Shown here: positions 25,241 to 34,233 of the stretch, piece after piece
Layout: each line of letters begins with the position of its first letter
How positions within the stretch are numbered: the stretch's first letter is position 1
From: Flectobacillus sp. BAB-3569
GTDB lineage: Bacteria; Bacteroidota; Bacteroidia; Cytophagales; Spirosomataceae
Length of the DNA: 64,000 nt
Direction: 5' to 3'
Assembly: GCF_002270355.1 (NCBI RefSeq)
Contig: NZ_NJFZ01000005.1
Coordinates: forward strand, 62,001-126,000
Notes under the pieces: model-generated
Seen by the model: only the letters and a program-made list of their open reading frames with translations
Told to the model about the DNA's origin: nothing
The model's database searches: none
Translations under genes and position numbers: made by a program

Positions 25241-26461
25241 ATGGTACTCATTATAGGAGCAGGAATTGCTGGTTTAAGTTGCGCTTCTTACCTACATTCT
25301 AAGGGTATTGAAACTCGCATTTTAGAGGCCTCAGATGATATAGGAGGGCGAGTAAGAACAGATACAGAAAATGGATTTTTACTAGATAGAGGTTTTCAAA
25401 TTTTATTAACATCATATCCCGAAGCACAACAATTATTAAATTTTGAAGCACTCGATTTGAAGGAGTTTAAGTCTGGCGCACTCATCAAAACTGAGCAGGG
25501 ATTTAGCACACTCGCTAATCCATTTAAGGAGCCTAGCGAGCTACTACCTTCACTATTTTCTTCGGTGGGTACTTTTGCCGACAAACTCCGTGTTGCACGA
25601 CTTAGTTGGGAAGCACAAGGACTTGATGAGGAAATTATGGAAAGACCTACGGAGTCGACATTAGCGTTTTTACAAGCTTATGGATTTTCAGAAAAGTTTA
25701 TTTCCGATTTTTTCAAGCCCTTCTTCGGAGGCGTTTTCCTAGAAAATGAACTGAAAACCTCCGCTTCTTTTTTCAAATATATTTTTGGGAAATTCTATGA
25801 TGGCGAAGCTACCATTCCTGCCACTGGGATGCAGCAAATCTCCAAACAGATAGCGTCAAAATTACCCGCAAATACTATTCGCTTGAATACTAAGGTGAGT
25901 AAAATTCAGGGAAATACAGTGGTACTTTCTGATGGTGAATATATTGTGGCAAATCAAATCGTGATTGCTACTGATAGTTATCAAGCTGCACAGTTGTTGG
26001 GTAAACCTTTACCTACTCAGTTCAACAGTACTATTTGTAGTTATTTTGAAGCTCCTAAGTCGCCTTTAGACAAACCTATGTTGGCGTTGAATCCAAACAG
26101 AAAGGGTTTAATCCATAACTTGTGCGTACCTAGCGATATAGCTCCACATTATGCCCCTGAAGGAAAAGCGTTGGTATCAGTTTCTACCCAAAATGCGCCT
26201 TCTCTTTCGGATGAATCTTGGGAAAAACAATTGAGAATAGAATTAAAAGATTGGTTTGGGGCAGAGGTAGATTCATGGAAGTTTTTGAAGAAATATGAGA
26301 TAAAAGAATCTTTGAATTCCTTCCCTGCAGGTAGTGTATTGAATCCTCAATTTAAAATAGCTGAAAATTTGTACCAATGTGGTGACTGGACCAGCTATCC
26401 ATCACTCAATGCAGCCATGATGTCGGGAAGAAAAGTGGCTGAATTAATCGGCAATTCATGA
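25241..26461 (+). CDS. FAD-dependent amine oxidase / desaturase-like oxidoreductase
   Basis: Flavoprotein of 406 aa in the protoporphyrinogen oxidase / phytoene desaturase-like (amino-oxidase) superfamily. The N-terminal dinucleotide-binding fold is VLIIGAGIAGLSCASYL with the second motif EASDDIGGRVRTDTENGFLLDRGFQIL. The C-terminal FAD motif is YQCGDWTSYPSLNAAMMSGRKVAELI (about 376-401, quoted in parts: CGDWT, NAAMMSGRKVA). No signal peptide is seen. The substrate cannot be read from sequence. Its stop codon lies at the edge of a 27-bp perfect hairpin shared with the convergent oxidoreductase gene. Confidence 0.88.
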   Translation: MVLIIGAGIAGLSCASYLHSKGIETRILEASDDIGGRVRTDTENGFLLDRGFQILLTSYPEAQQLLNFEALDLKEFKSGALIKTEQGFSTLANPFKEPSELLPSLFSSVGTFADKLRVARLSWEAQGLDEEIMERPTESTLAFLQAYGFSEKFISDFFKPFFGGVFLENELKTSASFFKYIFGKFYDGEATIPATGMQQISKQIASKLPANTIRLNTKVSKIQGNTVVLSDGEYIVANQIVIATDSYQAAQLLGKPLPTQFNSTICSYFEAPKSPLDKPMLALNPNRKGLIHNLCVPSDIAPHYAPEGKALVSVSTQNAPSLSDESWEKQLRIELKDWFGAEVDSWKFLKKYEIKESLNSFPAGSVLNPQFKIAENLYQCGDWTSYPSLNAAMMSGRKVAELIGNS

Positions 26462-26517
26462 TATCGAAATCACAAACATGAGTCATTCGGAATGACTCAT
26501 GTTTGTGATTTCGATAT
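26461..26517. terminator. Bidirectional terminator, 27-bp perfect inverted repeat
   Basis: ATATCGAAATCACAAACATG and onward (26461-26487) pair without mismatch with 26491-26517 around a 3-base CGG loop. The hairpin fills the whole gap between the stop codons of two convergent genes. Its U-tracts are weak, but the fold is very stable. Confidence 0.8.
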
Positions 26518-27447
26518 TTAGCAAATCGCCTGAGCTATAGCTTGTCCAGACAAAAATGCACCTTCTACATTACCAATACCAAAAGCATCGCCACCGATAT
26601 AAATGGGATAATTTTTTAATTGCAGAAAAGTGCCACTAGCTCGCTTTGATGCCAAGGCATATCTCCAACGATGTATCTGATAGGTATCTATCTGCTCAAC
26701 ATTCACCATATCCGAAACAGAAGCGATTAATTCAGAAGCAACTTTTTCAGCATTTTCTTCAAGGTGTGACTGCGAATAATCTACTGAAGCATGAATTGTT
26801 AGGGTTGGATGCTCTGTCAAGCCCTTTTCAGCATTATCTACTATCCATGAGACAGGACTATTTTCTAAAATTCTTCCCCCTGTAATCGTACTATCTGAAT
26901 ACTTGAGCTTTGCCATAACCGCCCAACACGGGTCGTATTGAATAGAATTTAAAATATTTTTTTCCTCTTCTTCCAGCAAAATATCAGAATCTTCAAACAG
27001 CTGTAAAACCTGTGGGATTGGAGCCGAAATAATCAATTGATCAAAGTCATATTGCTCTCCCGATTCTGCAAAAGCTATACCATGGGCTATTCGCACGATT
27101 TTCTCGGTCAATTTTACATCAAGTCCTTGAGCCATAAATTTTGGAAGAGCGTTCATGCCATCGGGACAGACATAACGAAGATGAGTTCTATCGGTCACTT
27201 TCCAAGATTTGACTACTTGCTTTTGTACAGCATCATCAATAAATTCTTGAAAAATTGCTGACTTAACCGAAAAGTATTGTGCACCATGATCGGCTTTGGT
27301 GTCTGCAAATCTTCTGGTAGCCATCCTACCGCCTACCCCCCTTCCCTTGTCTACAATCGTAACTGCAAATGAATCTTGCGCAAGAACTTGTCCTGCACGA
27401 AGCCCAGCAATTCCTGCTCCGATAATAAGAATTTTTTGTTTTGACAT
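26518..27447 (-). CDS. Renalase-like NAD(P)/FAD-dependent oxidoreductase
   Basis: Soluble flavoprotein of 309 aa. N-terminal Rossmann motif ILIIGAGIAGLRAGQVLA, then DKGRGVGGRMATRRF and DHGAQYFSVKS, a run characteristic of the renalase/amine oxidase-like group. The C-terminal FAD segment is YIGGDAFGIGNVEGAFLSGQ. Renalases oxidise the wrong isomers of NAD(P)H; whether this one does is inference. ATG 27447 is preferred over TTG 27474 because it places the Rossmann strand right after MSKQK. Convergent with the other oxidoreductase. Confidence 0.88.
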   Translation of the reverse strand: MSKQKILIIGAGIAGLRAGQVLAQDSFAVTIVDKGRGVGGRMATRRFADTKADHGAQYFSVKSAIFQEFIDDAVQKQVVKSWKVTDRTHLRYVCPDGMNALPKFMAQGLDVKLTEKIVRIAHGIAFAESGEQYDFDQLIISAPIPQVLQLFEDSDILLEEEEKNILNSIQYDPCWAVMAKLKYSDSTITGGRILENSPVSWIVDNAEKGLTEHPTLTIHASVDYSQSHLEENAEKVASELIASVSDMVNVEQIDTYQIHRWRYALASKRASGTFLQLKNYPIYIGGDAFGIGNVEGAFLSGQAIAQAIC

Positions 27448-27748
27448 ATCCTTTAAATTGGTATTTAACAACAAAACCTCATTCCTTCCTAATTGTTAGC
27501 ACAATCTTCGATTTGTACTTAAAAAGCTATTTTTTCTCTGAATTTTTCAAAAATTTATCAAATAGTTATAAAAATCAGCTCGAATACTGACAGATATAGC
27601 CCTAATTCATTCAAAGATTTTATTAACTTTGGCGATACAAGCATTGTTGGTAAACAATTATATATAAAACACAGAATCTATTTCGAAAACTGCAAAAAGA
27701 ACCTACTAGTTAACCATTTTTGCATTAACCAAAAACTATACTTCTCAG

Positions 27749-29071
27749 ATGAAAAGACTATTCCTTTTTGTATTGCTAGCTACTGCGATTTTTAGCTGTA
27801 AAAAAAGTAATGAAAATTGGCAGCAAGCAGCGGCAAATCCAGAGTTTTTAAGAAGAACACAATCCCAACTTACCGAATCCATCATTCACGACATTTTTGC
27901 GCCTCCTGTATCAAGTCGTATTTATATGTATTCAGCCCTAGCGGCTTATGAAGCACTAGCTGCAGGAAACACCAATTATCAATCGATGGTAGGTCAATTG
28001 AAAGGGTTCAAAAAAGTAGCAAAACCAGAAGCTGGCAAAGAATACTCCTATCCTGTTGCCGCTGTACGTGCCTATCTGACTATTGGTAAAAACTTGACTT
28101 TTGCGCAAGAAATTTATGTTGACTTTGAGAAAAAACTAGAAGAGGACTATAAGGCAACAGGTATTCCAAGTGAGGTTTATGAGCGTTCAATAGCCTTTGG
28201 AGATTCGATTGCAGCATCAATTATGAATTACTCAAAAGGTGATAATTACAAGCAAACTCGTGGTTTCCGTTATACCGTAACTCAGAAAAAAGGAACTTGG
28301 GTACCAACTCCTCCTGCCTACATTGATGCAGCCGAGCCATATTGGTCAAAAATCCGTCCTGCTACTTTAGATACTTCTTCTCAATTTATGCCCCCAAGAC
28401 CTTACGAATACGATATGACCAAAGGTAGTAAGTATTATGATATGGTAATGGATGTATACAATACCATCAATAACCTTACTGAAGAGCAAAGAAACATTGC
28501 CAATTTCTGGGATTGTAATCCGTTCAAAATGAATATTACGGGTCATGCGATGTTTGCTACAAAAAAGGTTTCTCCTGGTGGTCACTGGATGGCAATTGTA
28601 ACACAAACCTCTCGTCAACTCAAAGCAGATATTTATCAAACATCAGAAGCTTACTTGTTAACTTCTATGGCAATTTTCGATGGATTTATTTCTTGTTGGG
28701 ACGAAAAATATCGTTCTATCAAGGTTCGTCCAGAAACTGTTATTAATGAATTGGTAGACAAAAACTGGCAACCAGTTCTTCAAACACCTCCTTTCCCAGA
28801 ATATACTTCAGGGCACTCTGTAATTTCAGGTGCTGCTTCTGTTGCGCTTTCAAGTGTATTGGGAGACAATGTAGCTTTTGCCGATTCTTCTGAAATGCAG
28901 TACGGTTTGCCAGTGCGCAATTTCAAATCGTATAAAGATGCCGCCGAAGAAGCTTCTATTAGTCGACTATACGGAGGTATTCACTTCCGTCCAGCTTTAG
29001 ATTTAGGTCTAGAACAAGGTCGAAAAGTAGGAGGTTGGGTCATTACCAAGGTGAAGACACGCAAGAAATAA
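27749..29071 (+). CDS. PAP2 / vanadium haloperoxidase-like lipoprotein
   Basis: Exported lipoprotein of 440 aa, lipobox AIFSC at about residues 13-17. The C-terminal all-helical domain (about 290-435) carries the acid phosphatase/haloperoxidase triad: KVRPETVINEL (Lys and Arg of motif 1), PEYTSGHSVISGAASVAL (SGH motif 2, about 351-368) and SRLYGGIHFRPALD (Arg and His of motif 3, about 406-419). That pocket binds phosphate or vanadate, so the protein is either a periplasmic phosphatase or a haloperoxidase; sequence alone does not decide. It is followed by a 16-bp terminator hairpin. Confidence 0.9.
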   Translation: MKRLFLFVLLATAIFSCKKSNENWQQAAANPEFLRRTQSQLTESIIHDIFAPPVSSRIYMYSALAAYEALAAGNTNYQSMVGQLKGFKKVAKPEAGKEYSYPVAAVRAYLTIGKNLTFAQEIYVDFEKKLEEDYKATGIPSEVYERSIAFGDSIAASIMNYSKGDNYKQTRGFRYTVTQKKGTWVPTPPAYIDAAEPYWSKIRPATLDTSSQFMPPRPYEYDMTKGSKYYDMVMDVYNTINNLTEEQRNIANFWDCNPFKMNITGHAMFATKKVSPGGHWMAIVTQTSRQLKADIYQTSEAYLLTSMAIFDGFISCWDEKYRSIKVRPETVINELVDKNWQPVLQTPPFPEYTSGHSVISGAASVALSSVLGDNVAFADSSEMQYGLPVRNFKSYKDAAEEASISRLYGGIHFRPALDLGLEQGRKVGGWVITKVKTRKK

Positions 29072-29094
29072 AATGGTTTATCAGTATAAATCTC

Positions 29095-29132
29095 ACGAAG
29101 TCCCAAATTTCATCGTAAATTTGGGACTTCGT
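29095..29132 (+). terminator. Terminator of the PAP2-like gene
   Basis: Sixteen-base perfect stem ACGAAGTCCCAAATTT (29095-29110) with its complement at 29117-29132; short T-rich tail. Confidence 0.75.
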
Positions 29133-29215
29133 TGCTTATCAACAACTGGGAGCAAATCCACCAATAAGACTATCTGCATCACCAAAGGATGTAGATTCTA
29201 AAATAAAAGCCAATA

Positions 29216-30607
29216 ATGTCCCTTCCTCAAGCTTTACTAGATTCGCTTAGTCAGGTTACTGGATACCAAGCCGATTCTTTTATCAAAACGCATGAACTAG
29301 GAGAATCTCCAACGTCAATCAGAATCAATCCTGATAAAATAAATACTCCCCCAGCCCACTTGAATATTCAAAGTCCTGTACTTTGGAATCAGTATGGCTA
29401 TTACCTTAATGCTCGTCCAGCATTTACTTTTGATCCTTATTTCCATGCGGGTACGTATTATGTCCAAGAAGCAAGTTCGATGTTTTTGGAATACGCTGTC
29501 AAACAAAGCGTCGACCTCGACGAGGATTTGAGAGTCTTGGATTTGTGTGCAGCTCCGGGTGGCAAAAGTACCCTTTTGGCTAGCCTACTTAGCCCTGATT
29601 CATTGCTAGTTAGTAATGAGGTTATCAAAAGTCGTGCAAACATTTTGGTCGACAATATGAGTAAGTGGGGTTTGACCAATACCTATGTAACCAATAATGA
29701 CCCAAAAGATTTTAGTAGAATAGGTGGCTACTTCGACTTAATTGTCGTAGATGCACCATGCTCAGGATCAGGGCTTTTCCGTCGTGACCCTGAGGCGGTA
29801 GTTGAATGGTCATTAGATAATGTTGCTATGTGTAGTCAGCGTCAGCAACGTATTTTAGCCGATGTCTGGGATTCACTCAAAGAAGGCGGAATTTTATTGT
29901 ATTCGACCTGTTCGTATTCCGAGGCAGAAAACGAAACTATCATGGATTGGGTAGTTGATAACCTTTCGGCTAAAAATATAGTTTTAGATAAAAAAGATAC
30001 TGATACTATACAACAATGGGGTATTGTTCGCACAGAGTCACCCGAACATAAAGCCATAGGATATCGTTTTTATCCTGACCAAGCCAAAGGAGAAGGTTTT
30101 TTCATGGCAGCATTCCAAAAAACGAAATCAGATTACAAACCTTTTCATCGTCCACATATTAAGCCTCAACGTACCAAAAGTTTCAAACATGAAAAAAGTG
30201 TTTTGAGTCAATGGATTACAGACCTAGAAAATTATATGTGGTTTGAGAAAAACGATAATTTTTACCTGATCAATCCTGAGCACGAGAGTGATTTAAAGAT
30301 TTTACAGAGTAATTTATATATCAAAAAGGCAGGGATTTTATTAGGCCAAATTGGGGCAAAAGATTTAATACCAGAGCATGAACTAGCCCTTTCGACTATA
30401 CTATCTGAGCAAGTACCTATTTTGAATGTTTCTTATGAACAAGCAATTGCGTACCTTCGCAAAGATGATTTTGTACCTGATACCAATCAGCGAGGCTGGT
30501 GTGGCATTGCTTACGAAGAACATATTTTGGGCTGGGGGAAAGCGCTAGGAAACAGATTTAATAATTATTATCCCAAAGAATTACGTATTCTGAGCCGTTT
30601 GCCCTAA
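29216..30607 (+). CDS. rRNA cytosine-C5 methyltransferase (NOL1/NOP2/Sun, RsmF-like)
   Basis: SAM-dependent RNA m5C methyltransferase of 463 aa. The catalytic domain (about 1-310) has LDLCAAPGGKSTLL (SAM site), NEVIKSRANIL, VDAPCSGSGLFRRDPEA (motif IV, Cys releasing the product) and LYSTCSYSEAENE (motif VI, catalytic Cys). The remaining 150 residues match the RsmF-type C-terminal region: an RNA-binding extension (NFYLINPEHE ... LYIKKAGILLGQ), then a PUA-like end (RGWCGIAYEEHILGWGKALGN). Target is probably a 16S rRNA cytosine, inferred from RsmF. Confidence 0.92.
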   Translation: MSLPQALLDSLSQVTGYQADSFIKTHELGESPTSIRINPDKINTPPAHLNIQSPVLWNQYGYYLNARPAFTFDPYFHAGTYYVQEASSMFLEYAVKQSVDLDEDLRVLDLCAAPGGKSTLLASLLSPDSLLVSNEVIKSRANILVDNMSKWGLTNTYVTNNDPKDFSRIGGYFDLIVVDAPCSGSGLFRRDPEAVVEWSLDNVAMCSQRQQRILADVWDSLKEGGILLYSTCSYSEAENETIMDWVVDNLSAKNIVLDKKDTDTIQQWGIVRTESPEHKAIGYRFYPDQAKGEGFFMAAFQKTKSDYKPFHRPHIKPQRTKSFKHEKSVLSQWITDLENYMWFEKNDNFYLINPEHESDLKILQSNLYIKKAGILLGQIGAKDLIPEHELALSTILSEQVPILNVSYEQAIAYLRKDDFVPDTNQRGWCGIAYEEHILGWGKALGNRFNNYYPKELRILSRLP

Positions 30608-30924
30608 ATTTCGCATTATTCTCCCACATATACCCCTTAAAACAGAAAAACTAGTGCGTTTTGTAAACGAAAAAAAAATCATACGTTTATACTCTAACTA
30701 TTTTTTCTATTTTTGTACTAAAATTGTAATGTCTGCAAATCAGATTTTGAAGAATTGAACAATTGTTATTTGAAAGAATATTTTTAATAATATTTTTCGA
30801 AAAATCTGAAAATTAAGTGTTTATAAACTGAAAATAGCACACAGTAAATAAACTCGATAGTAGCTCGCAAGACAAGCATGCACCTCAAACTACTATTTAG
30901 TGTATAAGCTGTAAAAAGAATCGC
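30608..30924. other. Leader/promoter region of the DUF349 gene
   Basis: AT-rich 317 bases with a -7-like box TATTTTTG at 30708-30715 and a long leader. No gene is seen. Confidence 0.5.
30708..30715 (+). promoter_or_regulatory. Putative -7 box for the DUF349 gene
   Basis: TATTTTTG fits TAnnTTTG; the -33 element is unclear. The leader would be about 200 bases. Confidence 0.4.
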
Positions 30925-32829
30925 ATGGTTAACGAAGAAGCAAACGAAATTAAACAGCAACAGGCTGCCAATCCTCAGGAGGAAATCGACGCGACTACCG
31001 CACAGGTATTAGAATTGGCCGAAAACACTGAAGCTGAAACAACTGATGTTCACACAGTTGATTATTCTACTTTCCAAAAAAATGACTTTGTTGAGCTATT
31101 GTCAAAATTACTTGACGATGTCAAAGAGCAACCTTCGGTAGCTGCTTTCCGCAAATCAGAAGATGTTCTTAAGGAAGTTCGTCCGCTTTTTGAACAGTTC
31201 AAAACAGCAGAACGTGCAGAAGCTCTTGCTAAATTCAAAGAGGCAAATGATGGCTCGGAAGATGGATTTGAGTTTAAATTCGATGAAACTATCGAAAAAT
31301 TTGACAAACTCTTTAAGGCACTTAAAGAAGAGCGTGCAAAGTATTTTAATCAAATAGAAAAAGAGCGTGACAAGAATTTTAGTCAAAAAACTGAGCTTCT
31401 TAACCGCCTTAGAGCTATTGTTGAAGGAGAAGACAATACTGATCCTGCTCAAATCAAAGCAGGTTTTGCTGAATTCAAGAAAATTCAAGATGAATGGAAA
31501 TCAGCAGGTAACATCAACTCGCCTCATAACAATACTTTGTGGCAAACATATCATGCTTTAGTTGACCGTTTTTACAGCAACAGAAGTATCTACTTCGAAT
31601 TGTTGGAGTTAGACAGAAAACGTAATCTTCAACACAAAATTGAACTTTGTTCTAAAATCGAAAAAATTGCTGAAGCAGCTAAATCTGATACCGTAACTGG
31701 TAAAGTTTTGGACGAAGCCGTAGCTATTTTCGAAGAATATAAGCATATCGGTCCAGCTCCAAAAGAAGAAAACGAGCTAATCTGGACAAGAGTTAAAGAA
31801 GCTTTGGATGTAATTTATGGCAAACGCCGTGAACAACTAGAAGCTCAAAAAGCAGAATCAGAACAAGTTTATACACTCAAATCTTCAATTGCAGAATTGG
31901 TTGAAACTTTCGCCAATTTTACAACAGAATCTATTTCTGAGTGGAATGAGCGCACAAAAGCCCTTTTGGCCTTACAAGACCAATGGAATAATGTGAAAGG
32001 TTTTATGCCTAAAGAAAAAGGTAAAGAACTTAGCGACAAATTCTGGGGTAATATCAAAACCTTCTTCAAAAATAAAGGCGAGTTTTTCCGTCAGTTAGAG
32101 GGTAAGCGTGAAGAAAACTTGAAAGCAAAAGTAGCTATCATTGAACAAGTAGAAGCGCTTTTGACTTCTGGTGATGATTCGCAAGATGCTACAAATAGCG
32201 TAATTCAGTTGCAGAAATCGTTCCGCGAAGTAGGTCACGTGCCTGAAAAAGATAAAGACAATATCTATGAGCGTTTCAAAAAAGCTTGTGATAGTTTCTT
32301 TGATGCAAAACGTGCCAAAAACCAGAATATCGAGAAAGAGTTTGAAGCAAATTTAGCGAAGAAAGTTGCACTTTGTGAGCAAATCGAAGCTGAAGCAGTT
32401 GAAGGCGCTGAGACTTCAAAACTAGCCGATTTCAAAGCTCAATGGGCAGGCATAGGTTTCGTACCAAAGAAAGATATGCAGTCGATTGGCAAACGCTATA
32501 TTTCTGCTATCAACAAATATGTGAGTGCAATGGGTAAACTTTCTGGTAAAGAAAGAGAACAACTAGCACTTCAAACAGAAGTTGATATTTTGAAATCGAG
32601 AGGCGATTTTTCACCAAGAGAATTGGGTAAAAAAGAAAATGATATTCGTCGTAAGATTCAGCAAATTGAAAATGACATCTCGTTGTACAAAAACAACTTG
32701 GAGTTCTTTGCAAAATCCAAAAATGCGGATAAACTTCGTGTTGATGTAGAAGCTAAAATCAAGAAAGCAGAACAAGATTTAGCTCATTTCAAGCATCAGT
32801 TGAAAGTAATTCGTGAAGCAGAGAAATAG
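30925..32829 (+). CDS. DUF349 repeat protein
   Basis: Cytosolic 634-aa protein rich in Glu, Lys and Ala, predicted almost wholly helical. Tandem DUF349 units of about 70 residues cover about 120-560, each with a Trp-containing core: FKKIQDEWKSAGNIN, FEEYKHIGPAPKEENELIWTR, LLALQDQWNNVKGFMPKE, QKSFREVGHVPEKDKDNIYERF and FKAQWAGIGFVPKKDM. A C-terminal coiled coil follows (about 560-634). No catalytic motif is visible. The family is common in Bacteroidota and its biochemical role is not established. A strong terminator follows. Confidence 0.9.
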   Translation: MVNEEANEIKQQQAANPQEEIDATTAQVLELAENTEAETTDVHTVDYSTFQKNDFVELLSKLLDDVKEQPSVAAFRKSEDVLKEVRPLFEQFKTAERAEALAKFKEANDGSEDGFEFKFDETIEKFDKLFKALKEERAKYFNQIEKERDKNFSQKTELLNRLRAIVEGEDNTDPAQIKAGFAEFKKIQDEWKSAGNINSPHNNTLWQTYHALVDRFYSNRSIYFELLELDRKRNLQHKIELCSKIEKIAEAAKSDTVTGKVLDEAVAIFEEYKHIGPAPKEENELIWTRVKEALDVIYGKRREQLEAQKAESEQVYTLKSSIAELVETFANFTTESISEWNERTKALLALQDQWNNVKGFMPKEKGKELSDKFWGNIKTFFKNKGEFFRQLEGKREENLKAKVAIIEQVEALLTSGDDSQDATNSVIQLQKSFREVGHVPEKDKDNIYERFKKACDSFFDAKRAKNQNIEKEFEANLAKKVALCEQIEAEAVEGAETSKLADFKAQWAGIGFVPKKDMQSIGKRYISAINKYVSAMGKLSGKEREQLALQTEVDILKSRGDFSPRELGKKENDIRRKIQQIENDISLYKNNLEFFAKSKNADKLRVDVEAKIKKAEQDLAHFKHQLKVIREAEK

Positions 32830-32842
32830 TTATTATACAAAA

Positions 32843-32881
32843 AACAAAAATAGGATGCGAGTTTCGCATCCTATTTTTGTT
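32843..32881 (+). terminator. Terminator of the DUF349 gene
   Basis: Eighteen-base perfect stem AACAAAAATAGGATGCGA (32843-32860) with its complement at 32864-32881, loop of three. Confidence 0.88.
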
Positions 32882-33000
32882 GGTAGATACCTCTTCCATA
32901 TTTTTTCAAAAAAAATCATTTGTAAGGTTTTTGTAACATTCTTGTTATCAAAAAATTACGAACAACTTACAAAAAACTTTCATTTTTGCGCTCAAAAACA

Positions 33001-33032
33001 TTTGCATATTACAATTCAAGCTACTAATTTTG
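33001..33032 (+). promoter_or_regulatory. Promoter of tRNA-Thr copy 1
   Basis: TTTG (33001-33004), 20-base spacer, TAATTTTG (33025-33032). Full match to the Bacteroidota pattern; transcription would begin about 40 bases before the tRNA. Confidence 0.65.
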
Positions 33033-33074
33033 TATCACGATAAGCGACAAACGTACTGCAAATCTTTGAAAAAA

Positions 33075-33147
<73 letters not shown>

Positions 33148-33148
33148 C

Positions 33149-33180
33149 AAAAGCTCGACAAATGTCGAGCTTTTTTGTTT
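33149..33180 (+). terminator. Terminator of tRNA-Thr copy 1
   Basis: AAAAGCTCGACA / TGTCGAGCTTTT with a 2-base loop and a T-run. It also faces the end of the minus-strand AraC gene at 33191. Confidence 0.88.
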
Positions 33181-33190
33181 TATAGCCTTT

Positions 33191-33949
33191 CTAATGCCTC
33201 ATCTTGTCGGGGGTCTCACCAGTAAATTGCTTAAAATCCTTGATAAAGTGAGCTTGGTCAAAAAAGTTATTTTCATAACAAATTTCAGAAAGAGACTTCG
33301 CCTCTCCTAAGGCATTGAGTACTACATTGAAGCGCACAATGGATGCAAATTTCTTAGGCGAGATTCCAACAAGCTTTCGAAAACGCTTTTCAAATGGACT
33401 TGCGCTGATATTTAGTCGCTCATTTAATTCTTTCACACGAATACTACCTTTACTTTGATAAATCATTCGAACGGACTCCACAATCAATTTGTCCGTTTGA
33501 ATGTGTTGTAGTTGAGTAATAAAGAACTGCTCCACTATCTGTACCCTTTGGATATCTGTCTGAACTGAGCTTAAACGATCTTGTATTTCATCAACCAAGG
33601 ATTTTTTGAAAATATATTCAAGGCCAATACTCAGATTAAAAAGTTCATTCGCTGGATGCTTTGTAAAATGAGCTAATCCTATTTCTGTAAAAAATACTAG
33701 CAATGTCCCAATCTTAGGCGAGTTTTTAAAAACTTTGTAACTATCTACTATTCCTGTAATCCCTGCTGAGAGTAGAGTCGAAGCTTGACTTTCTTGAATA
33801 ATGGCAAGACTACCTTTATACTGAAAACCTACTACTATACCTAAAGACGGCAACACCTTATACTCTGATTCGTCTTCCATTTCTGAAACAACAAATTGCT
33901 TGATATATGGTTTTAAGGTATCGGAAGGTTGGAATATCTCAAATTTCAT
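33191..33949 (-). CDS. AraC-family transcriptional regulator
   Basis: DNA-binding regulator of 252 aa. The C-terminal 95 residues form the two helix-turn-helix units of the AraC domain: IRVKELNERLNISASPFEKR, then SLSEICYENNFFDQAHFIKD and the end FTGETPDKMR. The N-terminal 150 residues (FEIFQPSDTLKPYIKQFVVSE ... TLLVFFTEIGLAHF) resemble the beta-barrel sensor found in the DUF6597-type branch of AraC proteins. It sits alone, on the opposite strand, between two identical tRNA-Thr genes. The hybrid kinase ends to its right (stop at 34234), but there is no operon link. Ligand and targets are unknown. Confidence 0.9.
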   Translation of the reverse strand: MKFEIFQPSDTLKPYIKQFVVSEMEDESEYKVLPSLGIVVGFQYKGSLAIIQESQASTLLSAGITGIVDSYKVFKNSPKIGTLLVFFTEIGLAHFTKHPANELFNLSIGLEYIFKKSLVDEIQDRLSSVQTDIQRVQIVEQFFITQLQHIQTDKLIVESVRMIYQSKGSIRVKELNERLNISASPFEKRFRKLVGISPKKFASIVRFNVVLNALGEAKSLSEICYENNFFDQAHFIKDFKQFTGETPDKMRH

Positions 33950-34031
33950 TTATTTTTTTACCGCTAAAATACTATAAAAGAAATACTTAAGTACTTTGTA
34001 GGAAAATTTTCAAAAAAAAATCATCAAAATA

Positions 34032-34063
34032 CTTGTGTGACATATATGAAAACACTAATTTTG
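34032..34063 (+). promoter_or_regulatory. Promoter of tRNA-Thr copy 2
   Basis: CTTG (34032-34035), 20-base spacer, TAATTTTG (34056-34063). It parallels the promoter of copy 1, with substitutions around it. Confidence 0.65.
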
Positions 34064-34104
34064 CATCACGTTAAACGACAAGCAAGTCGCAAACGTTGAA
34101 AAAA

Positions 34105-34177
<73 letters not shown>

Positions 34178-34178
34178 C

Positions 34179-34210
34179 AAAAGCTCGACAAATGTCGAGC
34201 TTTTTTGTTT
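34179..34210 (+). terminator. Terminator of tRNA-Thr copy 2
   Basis: Same hairpin and T-run as copy 1. It also lies just beyond the stop of the minus-strand hybrid kinase. Confidence 0.88.
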
Positions 34211-34233
34211 TATATCGATTTCTATTATCTCTT

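Noticed and set aside
31156..31488. Antisense 110-codon frame within the DUF349 gene
   Set aside because: Phe/Lys-rich shadow of Glu/Lys-rich codons on the real strand.
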